25,456 nucleotides of DNA, taken from positions 1 to 25,456 of the forward strand of contig DAOUAM010000058.1 in NCBI GenBank assembly GCA_034433305.1, written 5' to 3'. The position numbers were made by a program, and so were the translations under genes. Positions 8,116 to 16,356 of the stretch are shown here, piece by piece. The stretch's first letter is position 1; each line of letters starts with the position of its first letter. The notes under the pieces were generated by a model. The model was not told the DNA's origin, ran no database searches, and saw only the letters and a program-made list of their open reading frames with translations. This DNA comes from DAOUAM01 sp034433305. Lineage in GTDB: Bacteria; Chloroflexota; Dehalococcoidia; Lucifugimonadales; DAOUAM01.

Positions 8116-8152
8116 GCTGGGCTGGCCCGCGATGCCGCAAGGCCAGCCCAGC
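8116..8152 (-). terminator. Perfect 12-bp stem-loop after the lipoprotein gene
   Basis: GCTGGGCTGGCC (8116-8127) and GGCCAGCCCAGC (8141-8152) pair perfectly around a 13-nt loop. It lies 34 bp downstream of the lipoprotein stop (minus strand) and 20 bp before the small membrane ORF. There is no T-tract on the minus strand; on + a short TTTT follows at some distance. It could be a terminator, an mRNA-end stabiliser or a partial attenuator for the small ORF. Confidence 0.5.
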
Positions 8153-8185
8153 GAATTACCGTTTTCTACCGGTCCAGGGCAGTCC

Positions 8186-9136
8186 TCACGCTATCCAGCA
8201 CATCATCTGGTCCGACTGGACCCACTTACCAGACTCCTTGACGTACTCCAGGGCACAGCCGCCGCCGCTCAGGTAGCCTCTCTGAGAGCCTTCCTGCACA
8301 GCCCAGCGCGTTGCAACGACTATCCGGGCACTGTTCTTGCCCACCTCCAGCTCTCCCAGGTGCAGGTAAAGGAAGTCACCTTCCTTGTTAGCCTTCTGCT
8401 GGACCTCCTCGGGCGTCGTCAGTATGAGGGTTACTCCTGGCACCTGGGGCACCAGCGCCGGGTCAAAGCCGTCCACCGCCACGATGATGTTCTGTGGGTC
8501 GGGGAGCAGGCCAAGGTCAGGGACCTGTCCGTCCACCAGCGCCCACTCCACCGCACGCCTGACGATTTCGGCCTGCTCATCGGTCGTGGCGGCGTCCTTG
8601 CCGCCGTCCGGTGCCTGGCCGTCCACCAACACCACATGGCGCATGCTGGTATGGTAAACGTAGCTCTTACCTTCGGCCTCCAGCACCAGCCTGAAGCCCG
8701 GCGTTATGACCTGGGCGTAGCCCATGCCCGGCTGGGGGTTGCCCAGGGAGGCATCGGGCCACTCCACCCTCTCCACCCTGGCGGTCCTCACGTACTTCGG
8801 CTCGACGCCGAAGCGGGCCTTGAGGTCTTCCCTGGCCTGGAAGTAGAGGGCCATGTACTCGTCCAGGGGTATCCCCGCTGGCAGTTGGCCGTCCACGAAG
8901 CAGGCATCAATGTTGTGGATGAAGTTGCACTCCTTCGGGTCCATATCATCAATGATGCTGATGGGCGTCTGGGACGGCGGCGGCGTGGGCACGGCGGTCG
9001 GCCCCTGGCTGATGGGGATGGGGCTGCTGCCCGTGGGCGTCGCTGTGGGGGCGCTGGCCGCGGCGTTACACGCCACGGCCGCCATTATTCCAAGGCCAGC
9101 GGCCATACCGCTGGCCCGTGCTATCCACTTCTTCAT
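8186..9136 (-). CDS. Secreted lipoprotein of unknown function
   Basis: A 316-aa protein with a lipoprotein signal peptide: MKKWIARASG, a hydrophobic stretch, then the lipobox AVAC with lipidated Cys23. A Thr/Pro/Ser-rich linker follows (residues about 28-56), the usual tether of envelope lipoproteins in this kind of bacterium. The mature part (about 60-316) has no motif I recognise. It contains a segment on plant-like prose terms such as PEWPDASLG-type turns (VEWPDASLGNPQPG) followed by VITPGFRLVLEAEGKSYVYHTS, which resembles repeats found in other Chloroflexota lipoproteins, and a C-terminal WAVQEGSQRGYLSGGG region that looks protease-inhibitor-like at best. The ribosome site GGAGGAGAG lies about 6 nt before the ATG. 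The LLM oxidoreductase lies upstream on the same strand with a 185-bp gap, so cotranscription is uncertain. Function unknown; secretion is well supported. Confidence 0.85.
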   Translation of the reverse strand: MKKWIARASGMAAGLGIMAAVACNAAASAPTATPTGSSPIPISQGPTAVPTPPPSQTPISIIDDMDPKECNFIHNIDACFVDGQLPAGIPLDEYMALYFQAREDLKARFGVEPKYVRTARVERVEWPDASLGNPQPGMGYAQVITPGFRLVLEAEGKSYVYHTSMRHVVLVDGQAPDGGKDAATTDEQAEIVRRAVEWALVDGQVPDLGLLPDPQNIIVAVDGFDPALVPQVPGVTLILTTPEEVQQKANKEGDFLYLHLGELEVGKNSARIVVATRWAVQEGSQRGYLSGGGCALEYVKESGKWVQSDQMMCWIA

Positions 9137-9321
9137 AGGGCGCTCTCCTCCAAGAGAAATTTACCGGGGCATCCACTATCGTGGGTCTCATTGATATAGA
9201 CGTAAGCCCTTGCTCTCTTGTTCCCGGAGAGCGACTGTCGTTGCCGCTGAGGGAGTCTGCCAGGTCCACGGAGCGCGGCCCCACCGCCTGGCGGGCCTGC
9301 CCCCTGAGGTGGGATGTGGCG

Positions 9322-10332
9322 CTATGCCAGGCCAGGCGCCGATGTCGCGGCACGCACCGCTGGCACGACCTCGTCCAGAAAGAGGTCAAGCTGCCGTTCC
9401 TGGTCGAAGGCGGCGAAGCGGACTATGATGGTGCGAGCGCCTGCTTCCGCGTAGCTGAGGATGCGCTGGGCGACAGCCTCGGGTGGCCCGTAGGGGCCCC
9501 AGCGGTCGCCCCAGATGTTCATGCCGTAGTAGAGGCGCAGGAAGCGGTCGGCCTCCGCTGTCGCCTCCCGCTCGTCCCTGCCGATGTTCACGGTCATGTA
9601 AAAGGCAGGCTCCAGTCTGTGGAAGTCTCTGCCAGCGCGAGTAGCGTAGTGCCTCACTCGCTCGGTGACCCTGGCGTACTCCTCCGGATAGTCGGAGATG
9701 GAGATGTAGCCGTCGGCCAGCTCGCCGGCGCGCTGGAACTGGACGTCACGCCCGGCTCGCCAGTGGCAGGCCAGCAGGACGGGCACGCCGCCCGGCTGGG
9801 GCGACCCAGGCTCGATACTGACATTGTCCAGCCTGAAGTAGCGCCCCTGGAAGGACACCGGCCCGCCTGCGGTGAGTCGCTTCACAATCTGCACCAGCTC
9901 CACCAGACGGCCGGCCCTCTGGCGTGGGTCAACGCCGGCGTTGCGCCACTCCTGGCGCTGCTCGTCGTTGAAGGCGCCGCCCACGCCCATGGCCAGCACA
10001 GCCCTGCCGCCCGAAATGAGGTCCAGGGTGCCGGCGGCATGGGCCAGCAGGACAGGATGGCGCAGCGCGGCCAGCAGCACCGCCGTGCCCAGCCGCACGC
10101 GAGATGTACGCGCGGCCACCGCCGCCAGGGTGGTGAGCGGCTCCAGCCGTGGCTTGGCCGTGAGGCTGTCGCCCACCCAGACCGAGTCCAGGCCGGCCTT
10201 CTCAGCCTTCTCCGCCAGCGACAGCACCGGCCCGATGTCCCGTGGGCGCTCGCCGGCCATAACTATAGCCCGTGTGGGCAGCAACACGCCGAACTTGAGT
10301 CTGGTGTCCAGGGCCTGACCCTCCCGCTGCAC
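9322..10332 (-). CDS. LLM-class F420/FMN-dependent oxidoreductase
   Basis: A 336-aa luciferase-like monooxygenase, a TIM-barrel enzyme using reduced FMN or F420; the substrate cannot be read from sequence. Evidence in order: LKFGVLLPTRAIV near the N-terminus (first barrel strand), LAEKAEKAGLDSVWVGDSL, EPLTTLAAVAARTSRVRLGTAV, HPVLLAHAAGTLDLISGGR and VLAMGVGG, then FQGRYFRLDNV and PVLLACHW, all standard for the bacterial luciferase family. No signal peptide, so cytoplasmic. The start is GTG at 10332; no clear ribosome site precedes it. Such paralogues are abundant in some Chloroflexota, where degradation of recalcitrant organic matter has been proposed. Confidence 0.93.
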   Translation of the reverse strand: MQREGQALDTRLKFGVLLPTRAIVMAGERPRDIGPVLSLAEKAEKAGLDSVWVGDSLTAKPRLEPLTTLAAVAARTSRVRLGTAVLLAALRHPVLLAHAAGTLDLISGGRAVLAMGVGGAFNDEQRQEWRNAGVDPRQRAGRLVELVQIVKRLTAGGPVSFQGRYFRLDNVSIEPGSPQPGGVPVLLACHWRAGRDVQFQRAGELADGYISISDYPEEYARVTERVRHYATRAGRDFHRLEPAFYMTVNIGRDEREATAEADRFLRLYYGMNIWGDRWGPYGPPEAVAQRILSYAEAGARTIIVRFAAFDQERQLDLFLDEVVPAVRAATSAPGLA

Positions 10333-10401
10333 ATCTTACCACACGGCGGGGCGCACCTCACCCCTGGTGTTTAAGGACACCACGTTGGCTTATCTATGGC
10401 C

Positions 10402-10461
10402 CCCTCCAGCTTGCCCCTCGACAGGCTCGGGCCTGTCCTGAGCGTGCCGAAGGGTGGAGAG
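10402..10461. repeat. Imperfect palindromic intergenic repeat
   Basis: The core is CCCCTCGACAGGCTC (10414-10428) against GAGCGTGCCGAAGGG (10440-10454), which pair at 12 of 15 positions. Weaker outer arms CCTCCA and TGGAG extend it. The 'TCGACAGGCTCAGG / CCTGAGC.TGTCGA' type sequence is a common dispersed intergenic palindrome in many environmental bacteria. Copies elsewhere in the genome are expected. Confidence 0.55.
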
Positions 10462-10572
10462 GAGGCACGGGGGTGAGGTATGCCGGAGTGCATTGTTTTC
10501 GTTGCCATTAGGCTCCTGGTGTCCGAATCCGTTAAAACATGGCCGCCAGGCTGCGCTACGCCTGTCATGCTA

Positions 10573-10601
10573 TTGACCGTGTGGTAATGGTCTGGTACTA
10601 T
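10573..10601 (+). promoter_or_regulatory. Sigma-70-type promoter of glmU
   Basis: TTGACC (10573-10578), a 17-bp spacer, and TACTAT (10596-10601). Each box is one or two bases from consensus and the spacing is ideal. Transcription would start near 10608, giving a leader of about 95 nt before the glmU ATG. Confidence 0.6.
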
Positions 10602-10642
10602 ATTCTACAAAGTGGGACTCTTGACGAAATACAGGAACAGCT

Positions 10643-10681
10643 ATGGCGCGCCTAACGCATGGTGCTGATTCCCTGCGCTAG
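10643..10681 (+). CDS. Possible 12-codon leader peptide ahead of glmU
   Basis: ATG at 10643 opens MARLTHGADSLR and stops at TAG 10679-10681. ACAGGAAC lies just upstream as a possible ribosome site. It lies inside the predicted glmU leader, in the same frame as glmU. glmU itself has only a weak ribosome site, so upstream translation could help or tune it. Very short, so chance is quite possible. Confidence 0.25.
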   Translation: MARLTHGADSLR

Positions 10682-10702
10682 GCCGTTTATGTTTTTGAGA
10701 CC

Positions 10703-12070
10703 ATGACGACACAGGCCGCCGTAATACTCGCCGCTGGCAAGGGCACCAGGATGAAGTCCCGGGTGCCCAAGGTGCTCCATCGCATCTGTGGTAAGGAGAT
10801 GGTGAACCTGGTGGTGGGCACGGCGCGGCAGGCCGGGTTCTCCACTGTCGTCGTGGTTGTGCCGCCCCAGGCGGAAGCCATCCGGCAGGCGGTGGGCGAA
10901 GGCGTCCGCTTTGCCCAGCAGGCCGAGGCCCTGGGCAGCGGCCATGCGCTGCTGCAGGCGCGCGAGGCCCTGCATGGCGTTGACACCATCGCCGTACTGT
11001 CAGGCGATGTGCCCCTGGTACGGGCCGAGACGCTGTCCAGGCTGACACGCCTGCACCTGGAGCGCGAAGCCTGCATCACCCTGCTGACGTCCCGGCTGAC
11101 CAGGCCCGACGGACTGGGCCGGGTAGTACGTGACTCGGCGGGCCGCATCGTGGCCATTGTCGAGGAGAGCGAGGCCGATGAGGCCACGCGGGCGATAGCC
11201 GAGATAAACGCCGGCGTCTATTGCTTCCGGACGTCCTGGCTGTGGCAGAACCTCAGCGACCTGGGGCCATCCGCTAAAGGCGAAATCTACCTCACCGACC
11301 TGGTGGCCCTGGCGGCGCGCCAGGGCGTGCCGGTGGAGTCCATCGAGAGCACCGACCCTCACGAGACGCTGGGGGTGAACAACCGCGTCCAGTTGGCCGA
11401 GGCCGAGGCCGTGCTGCGGCAGCGCATCCGCGAGCACTGGATGCTCCAGGGCGTTACCATGCCCGACCCCTCTTCGGTCTATATAGATGCCGACGTGGTG
11501 CTGGGCCAGGACACGCTGGTCCTTCCCAACACCCATATCAGAGGGCGCACCCGCATCGGTGATAACTGCGAGATAGGCCCCAACTCCGTGATAGAGGACT
11601 GTCTCATAGCCAGTGGCTGCAAGGTCATAGCCTCCTTCATGGAAGGCGGCAGGCTGGACGAGGGTGTCGACGTCGGCCCCTTCAGCCACATCCGGCCGGG
11701 CAGCCACCTGGAGCGCGGAGTACACATCGGCAACTTCGCCGAGGTCAAGAACAGCAGGCTGGGGCCAGAGAGCAAGTCCGGCCACTTCAGCTACATTGGC
11801 GACTCCGACGTGGGCGCCAACGTCAACATCGGCGCCGGGACTATCACCTGTAACTACGACGGCGTGCGCAAGAACAAGACCGTCATCGGGGATGATGCCT
11901 TCATTGGCTCCGACACGATGCTTGTGGCCCCGGTCACCATCGGGCCACGCTCCGCCACGGGCGCTGGCTCCGTCGTTACCAAAGACGTTCCTCCCGACTC
12001 CCTGGCCGTGGGAGTGCCAGCGCGGGTACTCTCCAGGAAGGCCAGGGAAAAGAAGGACGACCAGGGCTAG
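10703..12070 (+). CDS. glmU: Bifunctional GlcN-1-P acetyltransferase / GlcNAc-1-P uridyltransferase
   Basis: A 455-aa cytoplasmic enzyme that makes UDP-GlcNAc, the precursor of peptidoglycan and other surface sugars. The C-terminal half acetylates GlcN-1-P with acetyl-CoA; the N-terminal half then adds UMP from UTP. The N-terminal nucleotidyltransferase has ILAAGKGTRMKSRVPKVLH (residues 8-26), GSGHALLQ, SGDVPLV and NAGVYCF, with GVNNRVQLAEAE leading into the helix linker. The C-terminal left-handed beta-helix has hexapeptide repeats from about residue 255 and the conserved KNSRLGPESKSGHFSYIGDS and GANVNIGAGTITCNYDGVRK. The length is normal for the family. The CBS-domain membrane protein starts 51 bp downstream, probably cotranscribed. 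The ribosome site is weak. Confidence 0.97.
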   Translation: MTTQAAVILAAGKGTRMKSRVPKVLHRICGKEMVNLVVGTARQAGFSTVVVVVPPQAEAIRQAVGEGVRFAQQAEALGSGHALLQAREALHGVDTIAVLSGDVPLVRAETLSRLTRLHLEREACITLLTSRLTRPDGLGRVVRDSAGRIVAIVEESEADEATRAIAEINAGVYCFRTSWLWQNLSDLGPSAKGEIYLTDLVALAARQGVPVESIESTDPHETLGVNNRVQLAEAEAVLRQRIREHWMLQGVTMPDPSSVYIDADVVLGQDTLVLPNTHIRGRTRIGDNCEIGPNSVIEDCLIASGCKVIASFMEGGRLDEGVDVGPFSHIRPGSHLERGVHIGNFAEVKNSRLGPESKSGHFSYIGDSDVGANVNIGAGTITCNYDGVRKNKTVIGDDAFIGSDTMLVAPVTIGPRSATGAGSVVTKDVPPDSLAVGVPARVLSRKAREKKDDQG

Positions 12071-12121
12071 GTCCTCCGCGCGGGCCAGGCCCAACCCTGG
12101 TCTCAGGCAGGTCAGGCAGCA

Positions 12122-13405
12122 GTGGAGAGCGACAGTTCACTTTCTTCTCTAGCTCTCGCTTTATCTCTGGTAGCCTTCCTCATATTCTCGCTGGGCGAGG
12201 CCTGTATCGCGTCAGTCCGGCGCGAGCGTTTGCAGCGGCTTGTGGCCCAGGGCGTGCCAGGCTCCCGCGCCCTGGAGGCCCTCTCGGCCCAGCCCCAGGG
12301 TGCCACGGGCGGCCTTGCCCTCCTCAAGCTCCTGGCCTTCTCCGCCAGCCTGCTGGCCGGCATTGCCCTGAGCATCGCCCTTTGGCCGCCTGGCTGGACG
12401 GCGGCTTCCCTGGTGGCGCTGGGTGTGCTGGCCGTGGTGGGCCTGTTCCATGCCCTTGCCAGGGCCCTGGCCCAGCTATGGGGCGAGCAGTTAGCCCTCG
12501 GGACTGCCCCGCTAGTGAGGGCGCTCAACTGGCTGCTGGCCCCGGTGCTGGCGCTGGAGTCCGCGGTAATAGCCTTGCTGCTGGGCAAGCGGACTTTTCA
12601 GCCCGAGATAACGCCCGAGGAGAAGGCCGCGGCAGACATTGGACTGTCCGTCACTCCAGCAGGCGAGCCGCTGGACGAGCGCGAGGTGCGCATGATCCGC
12701 GCGGTGATGGAGCTGGACCAGACTATTGCCCGCGAGATCATGGTGCCGAGGGTGGACATGGTGGCCGTGGAGGTCAACACCACCATCGCCGAGCTGGCCG
12801 AGCAGATGGTGAAGTGGGGCCACAGCCGCATCCCCGTGTACCGCGAGGACCTGGACCGCATCGAGGGCATCGCCTACGCCAGGGACATCCTGCGCCATCT
12901 GAGCAAGGGCGACGCCAGCCATGACATGACCGTCGAGCACGTGGTACGGCCGGCCCTGTTCATCCCGGAGTCCAAGGGACTGCATGAGCTGCTACGTGAG
13001 TTCCAGGAGAAGCGCGTCCACATCGCCATCGTCGTGGACGAGTATGGTGGCGTATCTGGCCTGGTGACCATCGAGGACCTGCTGGAGGAGATCGTCGGCG
13101 AGCTACGCGACGAGTTCGACATGGGCGAGCCTGAAATCCAGCGCGTTGGCGAAAACCAGTTCATTGTCAACGCCAGGGTGAGCCTGGACCAGCTCAGCGA
13201 GCTACTGGACATCAGGCTGGAGGGCGATGGCTTCGACACCATAGGCGGCTTCGTCTACCAGCGCCTGGGCAAGATACCCAGCCAGGGTGACTACGTGGAG
13301 TACGACGGCGTGAAAATAGAGGTCCTCTCCACCGCCGGCCGACGCCTCAAGCGGCTCAAGGTGACGCGCTCCGTCGTGGACAGCGGCCTGGCCGCCGGCA
13401 AGTGA
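12122..13405 (+). CDS. CNNM/HlyC-CorC-type membrane protein with CBS pair
   Basis: A 427-aa inner-membrane protein of the hemolysin C/CorC/CNNM group, linked to Mg2+/Co2+ transport or its control. An N-terminal DUF21/CNNM region has about three hydrophobic segments (residues about 8-30, 65-88 and 93-118), with GEACIASVRRERLQRL typical after the first. A linker leads to REIMVPRVDMVAVEV (about 204) and a CBS pair (about 205-325), ending in IAIVVDEYGGVSGLVTIEDLLEEIVGE, the hallmark of the family. A CorC/HlyC transporter-associated domain closes the protein (about 340-420; FDTIGGFVYQRLGKIP). The start is GTG at 12122; no strong ribosome site is seen and a nearby start is possible. It follows glmU by 51 bp on the same strand. 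Confidence 0.92.
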   Translation: MESDSSLSSLALALSLVAFLIFSLGEACIASVRRERLQRLVAQGVPGSRALEALSAQPQGATGGLALLKLLAFSASLLAGIALSIALWPPGWTAASLVALGVLAVVGLFHALARALAQLWGEQLALGTAPLVRALNWLLAPVLALESAVIALLLGKRTFQPEITPEEKAAADIGLSVTPAGEPLDEREVRMIRAVMELDQTIAREIMVPRVDMVAVEVNTTIAELAEQMVKWGHSRIPVYREDLDRIEGIAYARDILRHLSKGDASHDMTVEHVVRPALFIPESKGLHELLREFQEKRVHIAIVVDEYGGVSGLVTIEDLLEEIVGELRDEFDMGEPEIQRVGENQFIVNARVSLDQLSELLDIRLEGDGFDTIGGFVYQRLGKIPSQGDYVEYDGVKIEVLSTAGRRLKRLKVTRSVVDSGLAAGK

Positions 13406-13566
13406 CCCTGGCCAGACGCCAGCGCCTTCCACCGCCGAAGGGCCGGCCATCTCCTGCATCTGCCACATCCAGCGCCGCGCATCCTGGCAGCGTCATCCAG
13501 GTAACGTGCCAGAGGCCAACATATGACATGCGTCCAATTCGTAGCATAGCACCGTCTTAGATAATT

Positions 13567-13587
13567 TTCATCAGGAAACATGATGAA
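13567..13587. promoter_or_regulatory. Palindrome upstream of the Lrp/AsnC gene
   Basis: TTCATCA (13567-13573) and TGATGAA (13581-13587) are perfect 7-bp inverted arms with a 7-nt spacer, in an A+T-rich stretch. It lies 40 bp upstream of the -35 box of the Lrp-family gene. Autoregulation is common in this family, so this is a candidate operator; binding is inference. Confidence 0.45.
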
Positions 13588-13626
13588 CGCCTTGATCGAA
13601 AGTCCTGTATGCCTGGCCGGTACCTG

Positions 13627-13655
13627 TTGACAGAATTCGTAGACGAAGGTATGAT
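13627..13655 (+). promoter_or_regulatory. Near-consensus sigma-70-type promoter of the Lrp/AsnC gene
   Basis: TTGACA (13627-13632, perfect), a 17-bp spacer, and TATGAT (13650-13655, 5 of 6). Transcription would begin near 13662, downstream of the GTG/ATG codons at 13609 and 13651, and upstream of the ribosome site AGGA (13680-13683) and ATG at 13693. It therefore decides the start codon. Confidence 0.7.
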
Positions 13656-13692
13656 TCCAGAGCGGTGGACAGTTTCAGCAGGAATCTGGCAT

Positions 13693-14145
13693 ATGGATGA
13701 ACTGGATAGAAAAATTATTGCGCTACTTCAGCAGGATGGGCGAGCTTCCAACGCTGGGATTGCGAGACAAGTCGGAGTCAGCGAAGGGACTGTGCGCCGT
13801 CGCCTGAAGCGGCTTGTTCAGGACGAGTATATAAAGGTCGTTGCACTCCTGGACCCCGGCAAAATGGGCTACCACTCCGAGGCGCTGATTGGAGTCCAGG
13901 TAGACCCGGACAAGGTGGACCAGGTGGCCGAAGACCTGGCGAAGCTCGACGAGATCAGTTGGGTAGCGGTCACTACCGGCTCTTTTGATATCTTCGCCTG
14001 GGCGACCCAGGTGTCCTCCGAGGCGCTGGGTGTGTTCCTCAGGACCAAGGTCGGCACGGTGCCGGGCGTAAGGCGGACAGAGACCTTCGTGAACCTCGCT
14101 ATGAAGAAGCGGGGCTACGGCGTCGCCATAAACGCCAGAGGCTAG
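13693..14145 (+). CDS. Lrp/AsnC-family transcriptional regulator
   Basis: A 150-aa regulator: N-terminal AsnC-type helix-turn-helix (MDELDRKIIALLQQDGRAS, then IARQVGVSEGTVRRRLKRL) and a C-terminal RAM ligand-binding/oligomerisation domain (ALIGVQVDPDKVDQVAEDL, WVAVTTGSFDIFAWATQVSS, VPGVRRTETFVNLAMKKRGYG). Family members form octamers or other oligomers and sense amino acids or related metabolites. The frame stays open to a start at 13609 (178 aa), but homology begins at 13693, AGGA lies 9 nt upstream of it, and a strong promoter lies between the two. The promoter region and the first codons are richer in A+T than the neighbouring genes. The gene stands alone, with a terminator at 14316-14350. 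Targets unknown. Confidence 0.92.
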   Translation: MDELDRKIIALLQQDGRASNAGIARQVGVSEGTVRRRLKRLVQDEYIKVVALLDPGKMGYHSEALIGVQVDPDKVDQVAEDLAKLDEISWVAVTTGSFDIFAWATQVSSEALGVFLRTKVGTVPGVRRTETFVNLAMKKRGYGVAINARG

Positions 14146-14315
14146 GCGGGAATACTGGCCAGCCGCGCTGCTCCTGGCTAGAGTACTGGCGTGCGGGCCT
14201 CGAGGGCCTGTTCCGGCCCATCAGGCTAGCCAGACAACGGCGCTGAGCGCCATATTTGCCATTCCGGTGGAATGTGTCCCACCTGCCTTATCAAAGCATG
14301 TGCAAGGCTGTGTTC

Positions 14316-14350
14316 ATAGGGGCGGGTCCATACCCGCCCCTGTATTTTTC
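14316..14350 (+). terminator. Rho-independent terminator
   Basis: AGGGGCGGGT (14318-14327) and ACCCGCCCCT (14332-14341) form a perfect 10-bp GC-rich stem with a 4-nt loop, extended by A-T and G-T pairs. ATTTTTCT follows on +. It would end transcripts from the Lrp/AsnC gene and insulate aspS. Confidence 0.85.
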
Positions 14351-14488
14351 TACAAGCCGTGCTCCCGTGGCAGCGCCGCCGGCCAGGCGCAGAGGGCAGG
14401 GCTTCCGGGCCAGCAGCCTGTCCCAGCGGCTGGCCTCTTTCCGCGCTGGTGCCAGGAATCCGCTACCATGGAGTAATGGAATACCGGA

Positions 14489-14494
14489 TATAAT
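14489..14494 (+). promoter_or_regulatory. -10 box of aspS
   Basis: A perfect TATAAT, 27 bp before the aspS start. No good -35 box lies at 16-18 bp upstream. Transcription would start near 14501. The ribosome site AGGGGGT lies at 14512-14518, just before the TTG start. Confidence 0.5.
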
Positions 14495-14521
14495 CATCCT
14501 ATCGCGACTCAGGGGGTAACC

Positions 14522-16324
<1,803 letters not shown>

Positions 16325-16356
16325 GATGCAGCTAGACTCTAAGGAGAGGCGGGACC

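Larger units (their letters stand above)
10333..10702. other. Intergenic region: palindrome, promoter, glmU leader
   Basis: No full gene is supported in this 370-bp gap. It holds an imperfect palindromic repeat (10402-10461), the glmU promoter (10573-10601) and a roughly 95-nt leader with a possible 12-codon reading frame. A 65-codon open frame on the minus strand (10371-10568) covers the repeat and has no recognisable sequence. Confidence 0.6.
14146..14521. other. Intergenic region between Lrp/AsnC gene and aspS
   Basis: A 376-bp gap with no supported gene. It holds several paired sequences (CTGGCTAG 14174-14181 with CTAGCCAG 14226-14233, and CATTCC-ggt-GGAATG at 14260-14274), an intrinsic terminator (14316-14350) and the aspS -10 box. 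No T-box consensus is present ahead of aspS. Confidence 0.6.

Noticed and set aside
14256..14519. An 87-codon frame between the Lrp gene and aspS
   Set aside because: It runs through the intrinsic terminator at 14316-14350, has no ribosome site, and its composition looks random.
14146..14521. T-box riboswitch ahead of aspS
   Set aside because: No T-box consensus (AGGGTGG-type) or specifier-loop features; the only terminator lies upstream of the aspS -10 box.
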